63,957 nucleotides of DNA from Bradyrhizobium diazoefficiens. GTDB lineage: Bacteria; Pseudomonadota; Alphaproteobacteria; Rhizobiales; Xanthobacteraceae. The stretch is from NCBI RefSeq assembly GCF_018129965.1, contig NZ_JAFCKW010000035.1, positions 1 through 63,957 on the forward strand, read 5' to 3'. Under the pieces are notes generated by a model. That model was not told the origin of the DNA, did no database searches, and saw only the letters and a list, made by a program, of their open reading frames with translations. How positions within the stretch are numbered: the first letter of the stretch is position 1; every line of letters begins with the position of its first letter. A program made the translations under genes and the position numbers. Of the stretch, positions 54,468-63,871 are shown in pieces.

Positions 54468-55417
54468 TGACGACGCTGCTGATTGCCGAACACGAACACG
54501 ACGTCCTCAAGGACTCCACCAACAAGGCGCTCACTGCGGCGTCCCAGCTCGGCGGCGACGTTCACGTGCTGGTCGCAGGCGGCGGGCAGGGCACCAAGGC
54601 TGCGGCCGATGCGGCCGCCAAGCTTGCCGGTGTCGCCAAGGTGCTGGTCGCCGAAGGCGAGCCCTATGCACACGATCTGGCCGAGCCGCTGGCCGCGCTG
54701 ATCGTCTCGCTGGCCTCGTCCTATGACGCGATCGTGGCGCCTGCGACCTCGCGCTTCAAAAACGTGATGCCGCGCGTCGCCGCCCTGCTCGACGTCATGC
54801 AGGTCTCGGAGATCACCAAGGTGGTCGCGTCCGACACCTATGAGCGTCCGATCTATGCCGGCAACGCCATCCAGACGGTGAAGTCGAAGGATGCCAAGAA
54901 GGTCATCACGGTGCGCACCTCGACCTTCGCCGCGGCCGGTGAAGGCGGCAGCGCTTCTGTCGAGAACGTCGCGGCTGCGGCCGATCCGGGCCTGTCGTCC
55001 TTCGTCGGTGAGGAAGTCGCCAAGAGCGACCGTCCCGAGCTGACCTCGGCCAAGATCATCGTGTCCGGTGGCCGAGCCATGCAGAGCCGCGAGAACTTCG
55101 CCAAATACATCGAGCCGCTTGCCGACAAGCTCGGTGCCGGCGTCGGCGCCTCGCGCGCGGCAGTGGACGCCGGCTATGCGCCGAACGACTGGCAGGTCGG
55201 CCAGACCGGCAAGGTGGTGGCCCCCGAGCTTTATGTCGCGGTGGGCATTTCCGGCGCGATCCAGCATCTGGCCGGCATGAAGGACTCCAAGGTGATCGTC
55301 GCGATCAACAAGGACGAGGACGCGCCGATCTTCCAGGTCGCCGATTACGGCCTGGTCGCCGACCTCTACCAGGCGGTTCCTGAGCTCACCGACGCGCTCG
55401 CCAAGCTCGGCAAGTAA
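54467..55417 (+). CDS. etfA: Electron transfer flavoprotein, alpha subunit
   Basis: This 316-residue protein starts MTTLLIAEHEHDVLKDSTNK. The C-terminal FAD-binding domain shows KIIVSGGRAMQSRENF, GASRAAVDAGYAPNDWQVGQ, TGKVVAPELYVAVGISGAIQ and HLAGMKDSKVIVAINKDEDA. It pairs with etfB. A strong terminator follows, so the hydroxybutyryl-CoA dehydrogenase 200 bp further has its own promoter or depends on readthrough. Confidence 0.95.
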   Translation: MTTLLIAEHEHDVLKDSTNKALTAASQLGGDVHVLVAGGGQGTKAAADAAAKLAGVAKVLVAEGEPYAHDLAEPLAALIVSLASSYDAIVAPATSRFKNVMPRVAALLDVMQVSEITKVVASDTYERPIYAGNAIQTVKSKDAKKVITVRTSTFAAAGEGGSASVENVAAAADPGLSSFVGEEVAKSDRPELTSAKIIVSGGRAMQSRENFAKYIEPLADKLGAGVGASRAAVDAGYAPNDWQVGQTGKVVAPELYVAVGISGAIQHLAGMKDSKVIVAINKDEDAPIFQVADYGLVADLYQAVPELTDALAKLGK

Positions 55418-55430
55418 AAACGCGGTAAAA

Positions 55431-55471
55431 ACACCGGCCGGAGTGCTACACTCCGGCCGGTGTTGCTTTTT
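55431..55471 (+). terminator. Intrinsic terminator of etfBA
   Basis: ACACCGGCCGGAGTG (55431-55445) pairs perfectly with CACTCCGGCCGGTGT (55449-55463) around the loop CTA and is followed by TGCTTTTT, a textbook rho-independent terminator. Confidence 0.92.
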
Positions 55472-55627
55472 CGAGGCGTTTTCTTTGGCGTGGGGCACGC
55501 CGGGGAAGCGATCCAATCTAGGTTTCGAGCCGGGATTCTGGTTAGATCAAGCTTCTGATTAAATCAGACCTCCCGGCTCAGGGGATTAGACAGGCGCGAT
55601 ATGCGCGCCGTTCCGGTGGATGACATT

Positions 55628-56509
55628 ATGGCGGCAGTGATCAAGAAGGTCGGCGTGATCGGCGCGGGGCAGATGGGCAACGGCATCGCGCATGTCGCGG
55701 CGTTGGCCGGCTTCGACGTGGTTCTGAACGACGTCTCGGCCGACCGTCTCAAGTCCGGCATGGCCACCATCAACGGCAATCTGGCGCGACAGGTCTCCAA
55801 GAAGGCCGTTTCCGAGGACGACAAGACCAAGGCGATGGCGCGCATCTCGCTGGCCGAGAAGCTCGACGACCTCGCGGACTGCGATCTCGTGATCGAGACC
55901 GCGGTCGAGAAGGAGGAGGTCAAGCGCAAGATCTTCCACGAACTCTGCGCGGTGTTGAAGCCGGAGGCGATCGTCGCGTCCGACACGTCATCGATCTCGA
56001 TCACACGCCTGGCCGCCGCCACCGATCGGCCCGAACGCTTCATCGGCATTCACTTCATGAATCCGGTGCCGCTGATGGAACTGGTCGAGCTGATCCGCGG
56101 CATCGCCACCGACGATTCCACTTTCGAGGCGTCCAAGGAATTCGTCGCAAAGCTCGGCAAGCAGGTCGCGGTCTCCGAGGATTTCCCGGCCTTCATCGTC
56201 AACCGCATCCTGCTGCCGATGATCAACGAGGCGATTTACACGCTGTACGAAGGCGTCGGCAACGTCGAGGCGATCGACGCGGCGATGAAGCTCGGTGCGC
56301 ACCATCCGATGGGGCCGCTTGAGTTGGCCGATTTCATCGGTCTCGATACCTGCCTGTCCATCATGCAGGTGCTGCACGAAGGCCTCGCCGACTCCAAGTA
56401 CCGTCCATGCCCGCTGCTGGTGAAATATGTCGAGGCCGGCTGGCTCGGCCGCAAGACCCAGCGCGGTTTCTACGATTACCGCGGCGCCAAGCCGGTCCCG
56501 ACGCGCTGA
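55628..56509 (+). CDS. 3-hydroxybutyryl-CoA dehydrogenase
   Basis: From the ATG at 55628, 293 residues (an ATG at 55601 would add nine). The NAD-binding N-terminus is VGVIGAGQMGNGIAHVAALA. Catalytic-domain blocks are IGIHFMNPVPLMELVELIRG (catalytic His), FPAFIVNRILLPMINEAIY, and HPMGPLELADFIGLDT. It oxidises 3-hydroxybutyryl-CoA in fatty-acid or poly-hydroxybutyrate related metabolism; ETF genes next door fit beta-oxidation. Confidence 0.92.
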   Translation: MAAVIKKVGVIGAGQMGNGIAHVAALAGFDVVLNDVSADRLKSGMATINGNLARQVSKKAVSEDDKTKAMARISLAEKLDDLADCDLVIETAVEKEEVKRKIFHELCAVLKPEAIVASDTSSISITRLAAATDRPERFIGIHFMNPVPLMELVELIRGIATDDSTFEASKEFVAKLGKQVAVSEDFPAFIVNRILLPMINEAIYTLYEGVGNVEAIDAAMKLGAHHPMGPLELADFIGLDTCLSIMQVLHEGLADSKYRPCPLLVKYVEAGWLGRKTQRGFYDYRGAKPVPTR

Positions 56510-56584
56510 CCCGACCCGCTTTGTGACAATTCATGTCGCGTTAACCGCTCGCCCCTAGGCTGGGCCGGTACGAGGGTTTGCGTA

Positions 56585-56779
56585 ATGGAAATGATGGCGA
56601 TGGTCAGCACCATGCTGGCCGCTCAGCAAGGCGCTCTGCAGTCGAATATCTCGGCGACGCTGATCAAGCAGAACGCGGCTGCGGAGAAATCCACCGTGCT
56701 GACCTTGCTCGGCGCCGGTCAGCCCTCGCTCGCCAATGTCGGCGCTGGCGTCGGCGGCAACCTCAACGTCACCGCCTGA
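56585..56779 (+). CDS. YjfB-like putative motility protein
   Basis: This 64-residue protein begins MEMMAMVSTMLAAQQGALQS and contains LIKQNAAAEKSTVLTLLGAG, the short amphipathic form of YjfB-family proteins, which in Bacillus are linked to the motility regulon. Function in this genus unknown. A 75-bp gap before it probably holds its promoter. Confidence 0.75.
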   Translation: MEMMAMVSTMLAAQQGALQSNISATLIKQNAAAEKSTVLTLLGAGQPSLANVGAGVGGNLNVTA

Positions 56780-56783
56780 ATTC

Positions 56784-57461
56784 CTAAAACGATGCGGCGG
56801 CTTGGCCCGTCGCGGCCCGGATCAGCTTGAGCGCATCCTCGCTCGCCCATTCCGCCGGTCCCGCGATCGTCGCGATTTCGCAGCCCTGTGGATCGACCAG
56901 CACCGAAGTCGGCATGCCAAGGGCCCGGCCTATCGCTTTAAGATCCTGGAACACCTTGGCTTTCGGATCGCTGAAGGAGCCGAGCCGGGTCAGATTGGCC
57001 TCTTTCAGGAAGGTTTTGGGCTTCTCGGGGTCTCGGGTGTCGATATTGATCGCCACCACCTCGAAATTCGGGCCCGACAGCTTGCCCTGGAGTTCGTCCA
57101 GCGCCGGCATTTCCTTGCGGCAGGGCACGCACCAGGTGGCCCAGAGGTTCACCAGGAGCGTCTTGCCGCGGAAATCGGACAGTTTCTTCGGCTTGCCGTC
57201 GGCGTCATCGAAGGTGAGGTCGGGAATCTTCAGAGGGCTGCTGGCCATGGTCAGGGCGGCCACCTCGCCATGGGCGAGGGGGGCGATCTTCTGCGCCGTT
57301 GCGACCGCCGCCCGGCAAGCCGGATCGCCCGTGGGCGCCCGGCTGAGGCCCAGCCCATACAGCGCGGCGAAGCCGGCCAGCCCCCCGATCGCCACGGTGG
57401 CGATGACGAGGGGGATGCGGCGCGTGGCGGAGGGCTTGCTGTCGAGCATATCGTTTGTCAT
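56784..57461 (-). CDS. tlpA: TlpA thiol-disulfide reductase, membrane-anchored
   Basis: This 225-residue protein has an N-terminal anchor helix (IPLVIATVAIGGLAGFAALY) and a periplasmic thioredoxin domain with LWATWCVPCRKEM (C111, C114). Two further cysteines (DPAC near 49, PQGC near the end) match the structural disulfide described for Bradyrhizobium TlpA. There, TlpA reduces copper-site proteins during cytochrome aa3 assembly. It is divergent from argH with about 105 bp between, the arrangement I remember for Bradyrhizobium. Confidence 0.93.
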   Translation of the reverse strand: MTNDMLDSKPSATRRIPLVIATVAIGGLAGFAALYGLGLSRAPTGDPACRAAVATAQKIAPLAHGEVAALTMASSPLKIPDLTFDDADGKPKKLSDFRGKTLLVNLWATWCVPCRKEMPALDELQGKLSGPNFEVVAINIDTRDPEKPKTFLKEANLTRLGSFSDPKAKVFQDLKAIGRALGMPTSVLVDPQGCEIATIAGPAEWASEDALKLIRAATGQAAASF

Positions 57462-57568
57462 CCGGTCGCAGATATGGCTATCAGGGGCCTCTTAATACGG
57501 CTGGCTCCGGCCAGCAAACGGCCGGCAGGCAAGGCGTGAGCAGGGTATCAAGGCGTGAGCAGGGGATC

Positions 57569-58966
57569 ATGAGCAACAAGATGTGGGGCGGCCGGTTCTC
57601 GGAACGCCCCGACGAGATCATGGAAGAGATCAACGTCTCCATCGATGTCGATCGTCACCTGTTTGCCCAGGACATTGCCGCGTCCAAGGCCCACGCCGCG
57701 ATGCTGGCCAGTCAGGGCATCATCACGGCCTCTGATGCGAAAAATATCGGCAAGGGTCTAGACACGATCCTGTCAGAGATCGGCAAGGGCGATTTCACGT
57801 TCAAGCGCGCGCTCGAAGACATCCATATGAACGTGGAGAGCCGCCTGTCCGAGCTGATCGGCCCGGCCGCCGGCCGCCTGCACACCGCGCGCTCGCGCAA
57901 CGACCAGGTCGCGACCGATTTCCGGCTCTATGTCCGCGATGTCCTCGACGAGACCGATGCCGCGCTCGCCACGTTCCAGGCGGCGTTGGTCAACCGCGCG
58001 CTCGAACATGCCGCAACCGTGATGCCCGGCTTCACGCATCTGCAGACCGCGCAGCCCGTGACGTTCGGCCATCATCTGCTCGCCTATGTCGAGATGGCCG
58101 CGCGCGACCGCGGCCGCTTCCAGGACGCGCGCAAGCGGCTCAATGAATCCCCGCTCGGGGCCGCCGCGCTCGCCGGCACCTCGTTCCCGATCGATCGCCA
58201 CGCCACCGCGAAAGCGCTCGGCTTCGACCGCCCGATGGCGAATTCGCTCGATGCGGTCTCCGACCGCGACTTCGTGCTGGAGACGCTGTCGGCGGCCTCG
58301 ATCTGCGCCGTGCACATGTCGCGCTTTGCCGAGGAGATCGTGATCTGGACCTCGCCGCTGGTCGGCCTGATCCGGCTCAGCGACAAATTCACCACCGGCT
58401 CCTCGATCATGCCGCAGAAGCGCAATCCGGATGCGGCCGAACTGGTGCGCGCCAAGACCGGCCGCGTCATCGGCGCGCTCAACGGTCTCTTGATCGTGAT
58501 GAAGGGCCTGCCGCTCGCCTATCAAAAGGACATGCAGGAGGACAAGCAGGGCGCCATGGAGGGCTTTGCCGCGCTGTCGCTCGCCATCCGCGCCATGACC
58601 GGCATGGTCCGCGATCTCGTCCCGGACGAGGCAAAGATGAAGGCTGCTGCCGGCGAAGGCTACGCCACCGCGACCGATCTCGCCGACTGGCTGGTGCGGA
58701 CGCTGAAGATGCCGTTCCGGGAGGCCCATCACGTCACCGGCCGCATCGTCGCCAAGGCCGCCGAGGGCGGCGTGGCGCTGCACGAACTCCCGCTCGAGGA
58801 CATGCAGGCGGTCGAGCCGAAGATCACCAAGGACGTGCTTGGCGTGCTTTCGGTCGAATCGTCGGTGAAGAGCCGGACCAGCTTCGGCGGCACCGCCCCC
58901 AAGAACGTGGCGGCGCAGGCCAAGGCCTGGGCGAAGCGGCTGGAAAAAGAGCGAAAATCGGGCTGA
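57569..58966 (+). CDS. argH: Argininosuccinate lyase
   Basis: From the ATG at 57569, 465 residues. It catalyses the last step of arginine synthesis, releasing fumarate. MWGGRFSERPDEIMEEIN is the typical N-terminus; GFTHLQTAQPVTFGHHL and the lyase signature GSSIMPQKRNPDAAELVRAK contain catalytic residues. Length and motifs are intact. The frame is open to 57455 but only the later ATG starts the conserved sequence. Confidence 0.96.
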   Translation: MSNKMWGGRFSERPDEIMEEINVSIDVDRHLFAQDIAASKAHAAMLASQGIITASDAKNIGKGLDTILSEIGKGDFTFKRALEDIHMNVESRLSELIGPAAGRLHTARSRNDQVATDFRLYVRDVLDETDAALATFQAALVNRALEHAATVMPGFTHLQTAQPVTFGHHLLAYVEMAARDRGRFQDARKRLNESPLGAAALAGTSFPIDRHATAKALGFDRPMANSLDAVSDRDFVLETLSAASICAVHMSRFAEEIVIWTSPLVGLIRLSDKFTTGSSIMPQKRNPDAAELVRAKTGRVIGALNGLLIVMKGLPLAYQKDMQEDKQGAMEGFAALSLAIRAMTGMVRDLVPDEAKMKAAAGEGYATATDLADWLVRTLKMPFREAHHVTGRIVAKAAEGGVALHELPLEDMQAVEPKITKDVLGVLSVESSVKSRTSFGGTAPKNVAAQAKAWAKRLEKERKSG

Positions 58967-59059
58967 GGGCAAAATATCGCTTATGTTTCATGGTCATCCG
59001 GCTCTCGCCAGAGCGCGCCAATCTCTGTATGGTGCGCCCCGCGTAGTGGGGATTTCGTC

Positions 59060-59350
59060 GTGACGTCAAAGTTTCGCCCGGCCGGTTCGGGGTGGGCCAT
59101 CATTGTCTTGAGCCTGACGGCGCTCGCGCTTGCCGGCTGCGGCCGCAAGGGCCCGCTGGATCTGCCGCCGACCGCCTCCGGCGCGTCGACGGCCAATGTC
59201 GCAGCGCCGACCGATACCGAAACCGAAGCCCAGAAGACGCCGAGCGTGTTCAACCCCAGCTACGGCGCGGACGCCGCACCGGCGGCGAGCAAGGGCAGGA
59301 AGAAACCGTTTATCCTCGATCCGCTCCTCGACGAAAAACCCAGCCGCTAA
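59060..59350 (+). CDS. lptM: LptM-like small lipoprotein
   Basis: From a GTG at 59060, 96 residues. A signal helix leads to the lipobox LALAGCGRKGPLDLPP, the sequence typical of LptM (YifL), which helps mature the LptDE lipopolysaccharide translocon. The remainder is a disordered, Ala/Lys-rich tail. It precedes lysA by 24 bp, an arrangement conserved in many proteobacteria. Confidence 0.9.
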   Translation: MTSKFRPAGSGWAIIVLSLTALALAGCGRKGPLDLPPTASGASTANVAAPTDTETEAQKTPSVFNPSYGADAAPAASKGRKKPFILDPLLDEKPSR

Positions 59351-59374
59351 GGCCGGGGCAACTGAGCCAACGCC

Positions 59375-60640
59375 ATGAACCATTTCGACTATCGCAACGG
59401 CGTGCTGCACGCCGAGGCGGTGAATCTGTCCGAGCTGGCCGCAGCCGTCGGCACGCCGTTCTATTGCTATTCGACCGCGACGCTGGAGCGCCATTACCGC
59501 GTCTTCACCGACGCCTTCGCCGGCGAGAAGGTGCTGGTCTGCTACGCCATGAAGGCGAATTCCAACCAGTCGGTGCTGCGCACGCTGGCGAAGCTCGGCG
59601 CGGGCGCCGACGTCGTCTCCGGCGGTGAATTGAAGCGCGCGCTGGCCGCGGGCATTCCCGCCGGCAAGATACTGTTCTCCGGCGTCGGCAAGACCGAGGA
59701 CGAACTGCGCGCCGCGCTGGCCGCCGACATCCTCTGTCTCAACGTCGAATCCGAGCCCGAGCTCGAGCTGCTGTCGCGGCTCGCGACCGAGATGGGCAGG
59801 ACCGCGCGCATCTCGTTGCGCGTCAACCCGGACGTCGATGCCGGCACGCATGCCAAGATCTCGACCGGAAAGTCCGAGAACAAGTTCGGCATCCCGATCG
59901 CGCATGCCCGCGAGGTCTATGCGCGCGCAGCAAAGCTGCCGGGCATCGAGGTGACCGGTACCGACGTGCATATCGGCAGCCAGATCACCGACCTCTCCAG
60001 CATGGAGACCGCGTTCCGCATCCTCGCCGATTTCGTGCAGACGCTGCGGGCCGACGGTCACGACATCAGCCACGTCGATTTCGGCGGCGGTCTTGGCATC
60101 CCCTACGACATGGACCGCGAGGCGCCGCCGGCGCCCGACGTCTATGCCGCCATGGTCAAGCGCGTCAGCCACAATCTCGGCTGCACGCTGATGTTCGAGC
60201 CGGGCCGCTTGATCGTCGGCAATGCCGGCATCCTGGTCGCCAAGGTGATCTATGTGAAGCACGGCGACGGCAAGAACTTCGTCATCATCGATGCCGCGAT
60301 GAACGATCTGATCCGGCCGACGCTGTACGAAGCCCATCACGACATTTTGCCGGTGGCGCAAGCTGCGAAGGGCGCAGCCACTATCCAGGCCGACGTCGTC
60401 GGCCCGGTCTGCGAGACCGGCGATTACCTTGCGCTCGACCGCAACCTGCCGACGCCGAAGCCCGGCGACCTGCTCGCCATCATGACCGCGGGCGCCTATG
60501 GCGCCGTGCAGGCCGGCACCTACAATACGCGGCCGCTGGTGCCCGAAGTGCTGGTCAGGGGCGACCAGTATGCCGTGGTGCGCCCGCGCATCGAGGTCGA
60601 GGAACTCATCGCGATGGACAAGCCGGCGCCGTGGTTGTGA
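59375..60640 (+). CDS. lysA: Diaminopimelate decarboxylase
   Basis: In this 421-residue PLP enzyme of lysine biosynthesis, CYAMKANSNQSVLRTL carries the PLP-binding lysine. TDVHIGSQITDLSSMETAFR, VDFGGGLGIPYD and VGPVCETGDYLALDR (active-site cysteine) are intact. It starts in the LptM operon and is probably co-transcribed with it. Confidence 0.96.
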   Translation: MNHFDYRNGVLHAEAVNLSELAAAVGTPFYCYSTATLERHYRVFTDAFAGEKVLVCYAMKANSNQSVLRTLAKLGAGADVVSGGELKRALAAGIPAGKILFSGVGKTEDELRAALAADILCLNVESEPELELLSRLATEMGRTARISLRVNPDVDAGTHAKISTGKSENKFGIPIAHAREVYARAAKLPGIEVTGTDVHIGSQITDLSSMETAFRILADFVQTLRADGHDISHVDFGGGLGIPYDMDREAPPAPDVYAAMVKRVSHNLGCTLMFEPGRLIVGNAGILVAKVIYVKHGDGKNFVIIDAAMNDLIRPTLYEAHHDILPVAQAAKGAATIQADVVGPVCETGDYLALDRNLPTPKPGDLLAIMTAGAYGAVQAGTYNTRPLVPEVLVRGDQYAVVRPRIEVEELIAMDKPAPWL

Positions 60641-60853
60641 GCCGGCGCCGCGCCATGTCGTGCGGCCGACCAAAAACTGCAAAACAACCCCATGCACAGT
60701 AGGCTTGGTCCAGCAGCCTGGCCCAGACGCGGGCCGCGACCGGCCAGTCACGTCCTCGTGTCATGCGGGAAAAGGGGCGTCTCCCGTGCAGCAACGGATG
60801 CCTCAGTGCTGCCGTTGTGCTAGGCTTTTCTCCCGGGCAACCTGGAGAGTTGA

Positions 60854-62971
60854 TTGAACGGCGTCACCCCCGACCCGTCAGACCCGATCCGCAACAGTGA
60901 TGCTCTGTCGCGGCTGAAGCTGGCGCAGGCTCTGCAACGGGCCACTTATGCCATCGCTTGGGAGCGTGCCTGGCCGCATCTGGCCCGGTTGCTGACGGTT
61001 GCCGGGCTGTTCCTCGTGGTGTCGTGGGCTGGATTGTGGCTGGCGGTGCCGTCGGTCGTCCGGGCCATCGGTCTCGTCTTCTTTGCCGGCATCGCCATTG
61101 CCGCCCTTTTTCCGTTGATTCGTTTCCGCTGGCCGACCCGCGAGCAGGCTCTCGCCCGGCTCGACCGCGGCTCCGGCGTCCGTCACCGACCGGCCACGAC
61201 CCTGACGGACACGCTGACCTCGCAGGACCCGGTCGCGCAGGCGCTGTGGCAGGCGCAGCGCGAGCGCACGCTGGCCTCGCTCAAGCGCATCCGCGCCGGT
61301 CTGCCGCATCCGCGGCTTGCCTTGCATGATCCCTGGGCGCTGCGCGCACTGGTCATGGTGATGCTGGTTGCGACCTTCTTCGCCGCAGGCGGCGAGCGCG
61401 CGATGCGGCTCGGGGCTGCGTTCGACTGGAATGGTGTGCTGGCACCGACGAACGTCCGCGTCGACGCCTGGGTCACCCCGCCGCTCTACACCGGAAAGCC
61501 GCCGATCATCCTGTCGGCCGCCAACAAGGAAGCCGCGGCGCTGCCCGCCAGCGGTCCGCTCGCCGTTCCCGCCGGCTCGACCCTGATCGTGCGTTCCTCC
61601 GGCGGCAGCCTGGATGTCGCCGTCTCCGGCGGCCTCAAGGAGGTCGCGCCCACCGAGGCCGCGCCCAAGGGCACCAACGAAAAGCACTTCACCATCGCGG
61701 GCGACGGCACCGCGCATGTCCGCGCGCCCTCGGGCCAGCCGCAATGGGCCTTCTCGGCGATGCCGGACCGCGCGCCGACGATTGTGCTCGCCAAGGATCC
61801 CGAGCGTCAGGCCTACGGCGCGCTGCAGCTCTCCTACAAGATCGAGGACGATTACGGCGTCACCAGCGCTGCCGCGCAGATCGTTCCGCGGGCCGCGGAA
61901 GGCGCGGACGCGACTACGGATGCCGATGGCAAGGCCGCACGGCCGCTGTACCAGCCGCCGCAGTTCCCGCTGACGCTGCCCAATGCGCGGACCCGCAACG
62001 GCGTCGGCCAGACGGTGAAGGATCTCAGCGAAGATCCCTATTCCGGCGCGGACGTCACGCTGACCCTCACGGCCAAGGACGAGGCCGGCAACGAGGCGAG
62101 GAGCGAGCCCTTCAACATGCGCCTGCCGGGACGGCTGTTCACCAAGCCTCTGGCCCGCGCGCTGATCGAGCAGCGCCGCATCCTCGCGCTCGACGCCAAC
62201 AGGAACGCCGACGTCTACACCGCGCTCGACGGATTGATGATCGCGCCGGAGATGTTCACTCCGGAAGCCGGCCAGTATCTCGGCCTGTACAGCGTCGCGC
62301 GCCAGCTCGAGGCGGCGCGTACCGACGACGCGTTGCGCGAGGTCGTGGCGAGCCTGTGGGCGCTGGCGGTGACGATCGAGGACGGCAACATCAGCGACGT
62401 CGCCAAGGCCTTGCGCGCGGCGCAGGACGCGCTCAAGCAGGCGCTGCAGCGCGGTGCCAGCGACGAAGAGCTCAAGAAGCTCATGGACAATCTGCGCACT
62501 GCGCTGGACAATTACATGCGCCAATATGCGCAGCAGATGCGCAACAATCCGCTGGCGCGTCCGGCCGTCGGCCTCGACGACCAGATGAAGCGGATCGAGC
62601 GGCTGATCCAGCGCGGCAACCGCGATGCGGCCGCGCGCGAGCTGGATCGGCTGGCGCGTTTGCTGGAGCGGCCTCCGGGGCCGCCCAGCGCCGAGCAGCG
62701 CGAGATGGACGAAATTGCGCGCGAGCTGAACGATCTGCTCCGCGAACAGAACGCTCTGCGGGACGAAACCGACCGCCAGAGCAAGGATGCCAAGCGCGGT
62801 CCGCGGACCAAGCCCCTGCCTCCCAAGGTCGCGGAGATCCTGCGCAAATCGAGAGAGCTGCGGCAAAAGACGCGTGGCGCCAGCAGCGATCAGCTGGACG
62901 ATCTGGCGCGGCAGCAGGAAGCCTTGCGTGAAGAGCTCAAGACCTGGCGTGAATCCCAGGGGAGCCGATAG
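60854..62971 (+). CDS. DUF4175 / TIGR02302-type membrane protein, N-terminal part
   Basis: From a TTG at 60854 (GGAGAG before it), 705 residues. Three hydrophobic helices lie in the first 180 residues (LLTVAGLFLVVSWAGLWLAV, the next near GLVFFAGIAIAALFPL, and LRALVMVMLVATFFAAG). A large periplasmic region then has beta-rich domains (APTNVRVDAWVTPPLYTGKP) and a long helical, coiled C-terminus (EQREMDEIARELNDLL). The family is normally longer, about 850-900 residues as I remember; here the usual end is in a separate gene starting three bases after the stop. Cell-envelope role unknown. Confidence 0.88.
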   Translation: MNGVTPDPSDPIRNSDALSRLKLAQALQRATYAIAWERAWPHLARLLTVAGLFLVVSWAGLWLAVPSVVRAIGLVFFAGIAIAALFPLIRFRWPTREQALARLDRGSGVRHRPATTLTDTLTSQDPVAQALWQAQRERTLASLKRIRAGLPHPRLALHDPWALRALVMVMLVATFFAAGGERAMRLGAAFDWNGVLAPTNVRVDAWVTPPLYTGKPPIILSAANKEAAALPASGPLAVPAGSTLIVRSSGGSLDVAVSGGLKEVAPTEAAPKGTNEKHFTIAGDGTAHVRAPSGQPQWAFSAMPDRAPTIVLAKDPERQAYGALQLSYKIEDDYGVTSAAAQIVPRAAEGADATTDADGKAARPLYQPPQFPLTLPNARTRNGVGQTVKDLSEDPYSGADVTLTLTAKDEAGNEARSEPFNMRLPGRLFTKPLARALIEQRRILALDANRNADVYTALDGLMIAPEMFTPEAGQYLGLYSVARQLEAARTDDALREVVASLWALAVTIEDGNISDVAKALRAAQDALKQALQRGASDEELKKLMDNLRTALDNYMRQYAQQMRNNPLARPAVGLDDQMKRIERLIQRGNRDAAARELDRLARLLERPPGPPSAEQREMDEIARELNDLLREQNALRDETDRQSKDAKRGPRTKPLPPKVAEILRKSRELRQKTRGASSDQLDDLARQQEALREELKTWRESQGSR

Positions 62972-62974
62972 CTG

Positions 62975-63871
62975 ATGAAGCACATCTCGATCCGGCAGAG
63001 CAGGACAACACGGACAGGCCTTGCGACGGCATGTCTCGCTCTTGCGCTCGCCTGTTCCACGACATCGCTCAGCCTGGCGCAGTCCTCGCGCGCCGACGAG
63101 AAGAGTCTTGACGCGCTGCTCGACAGTGCCGACAAGTCGATGAAGCAATCTGCCGACAGCCTGAAAGACAAGAACACGGACGAAAGCCTCGGCCAGCAGT
63201 CCAAGGCAATCAGGGACATGGAGAAATATCTCTATCCCGATCCCAATGATCCATCGGCCCAGCGCGAGGGTTCCCAGGATACTCAGGGCCGGCAGGAGCA
63301 GTTGAAGAAGCGGCTGGAGGCCCTGAAGAAGAAGCTCGCCGAGATGGGCCTGCAGCCGGATGGCCAGAAAGGCCAGCGCGGCCAGAAACAGCCGGGGCAG
63401 CAGGGCCAACCGGGACAGCAGGGCCAGGGTCAGGACGGCGACCAGGATGGCGAAGACGGCTTCGACGCCGCCGAGAACGCCATGGGCGACGCCGGCAGTC
63501 AGATCGGCGAAGGCGACGCCGATGGTGCGACCGCATCGCAAGGCAAGGCCATCGACGCCCTGCGCAAGGGCATGCAGGATCTGGCCGACTCGATGGGCGG
63601 GCAACAACAGGGTGAGGGCCAGGAGCCGGGCGACGGCGACGGTCCCGGCCAGGCTGTCGGCCGGCAACAGGGCAACGGCGAACGGACCGACCCGCTCGGC
63701 CGGCCGCTCCGCGGCAAGGAATACAGCGACGATTACACGGTCAAGATCCCCGGCGAGATCGACGCCCAGCGCGCCCGCCGCATTCTCGAAGAGCTCCGCC
63801 GTCGTCTGAGCGATCCGGCCCGTCCGCAGCTCGAGCTCGATTATCTCGAGCGTCTGCTGAAGGATTTCTGA
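62975..63871 (+). CDS. Secreted protein corresponding to the C-terminal part of DUF4175
   Basis: This 298-residue protein starts three bases after the preceding stop. An N-terminal signal peptide (TGLATACLALALACSTTSLS, cleavage near SLAQ) is followed by helical segments, a Gln/Gly/Lys-rich linker, AAENAMGDAGSQIGEGDADG, SQGKAIDALRKGMQDLA and the conserved end DDYTVKIPGEIDAQRARRIL followed by ELDYLERLLKDF. That end is what a full-length DUF4175/TIGR02302 protein carries. It presumably meets its partner in the periplasm. The 63872-63957 remainder shows no gene. Confidence 0.82.
   Translation: MKHISIRQSRTTRTGLATACLALALACSTTSLSLAQSSRADEKSLDALLDSADKSMKQSADSLKDKNTDESLGQQSKAIRDMEKYLYPDPNDPSAQREGSQDTQGRQEQLKKRLEALKKKLAEMGLQPDGQKGQRGQKQPGQQGQPGQQGQGQDGDQDGEDGFDAAENAMGDAGSQIGEGDADGATASQGKAIDALRKGMQDLADSMGGQQQGEGQEPGDGDGPGQAVGRQQGNGERTDPLGRPLRGKEYSDDYTVKIPGEIDAQRARRILEELRRRLSDPARPQLELDYLERLLKDF

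Noticed and set aside
60878..63667. A 929-codon open frame on the minus strand opposite the DUF4175 genes
   Set aside because: It is fully antisense to two well-supported genes, has the composition of a GC-rich shadow frame (Arg/Leu/His-rich, no domain), and no ribosome site.
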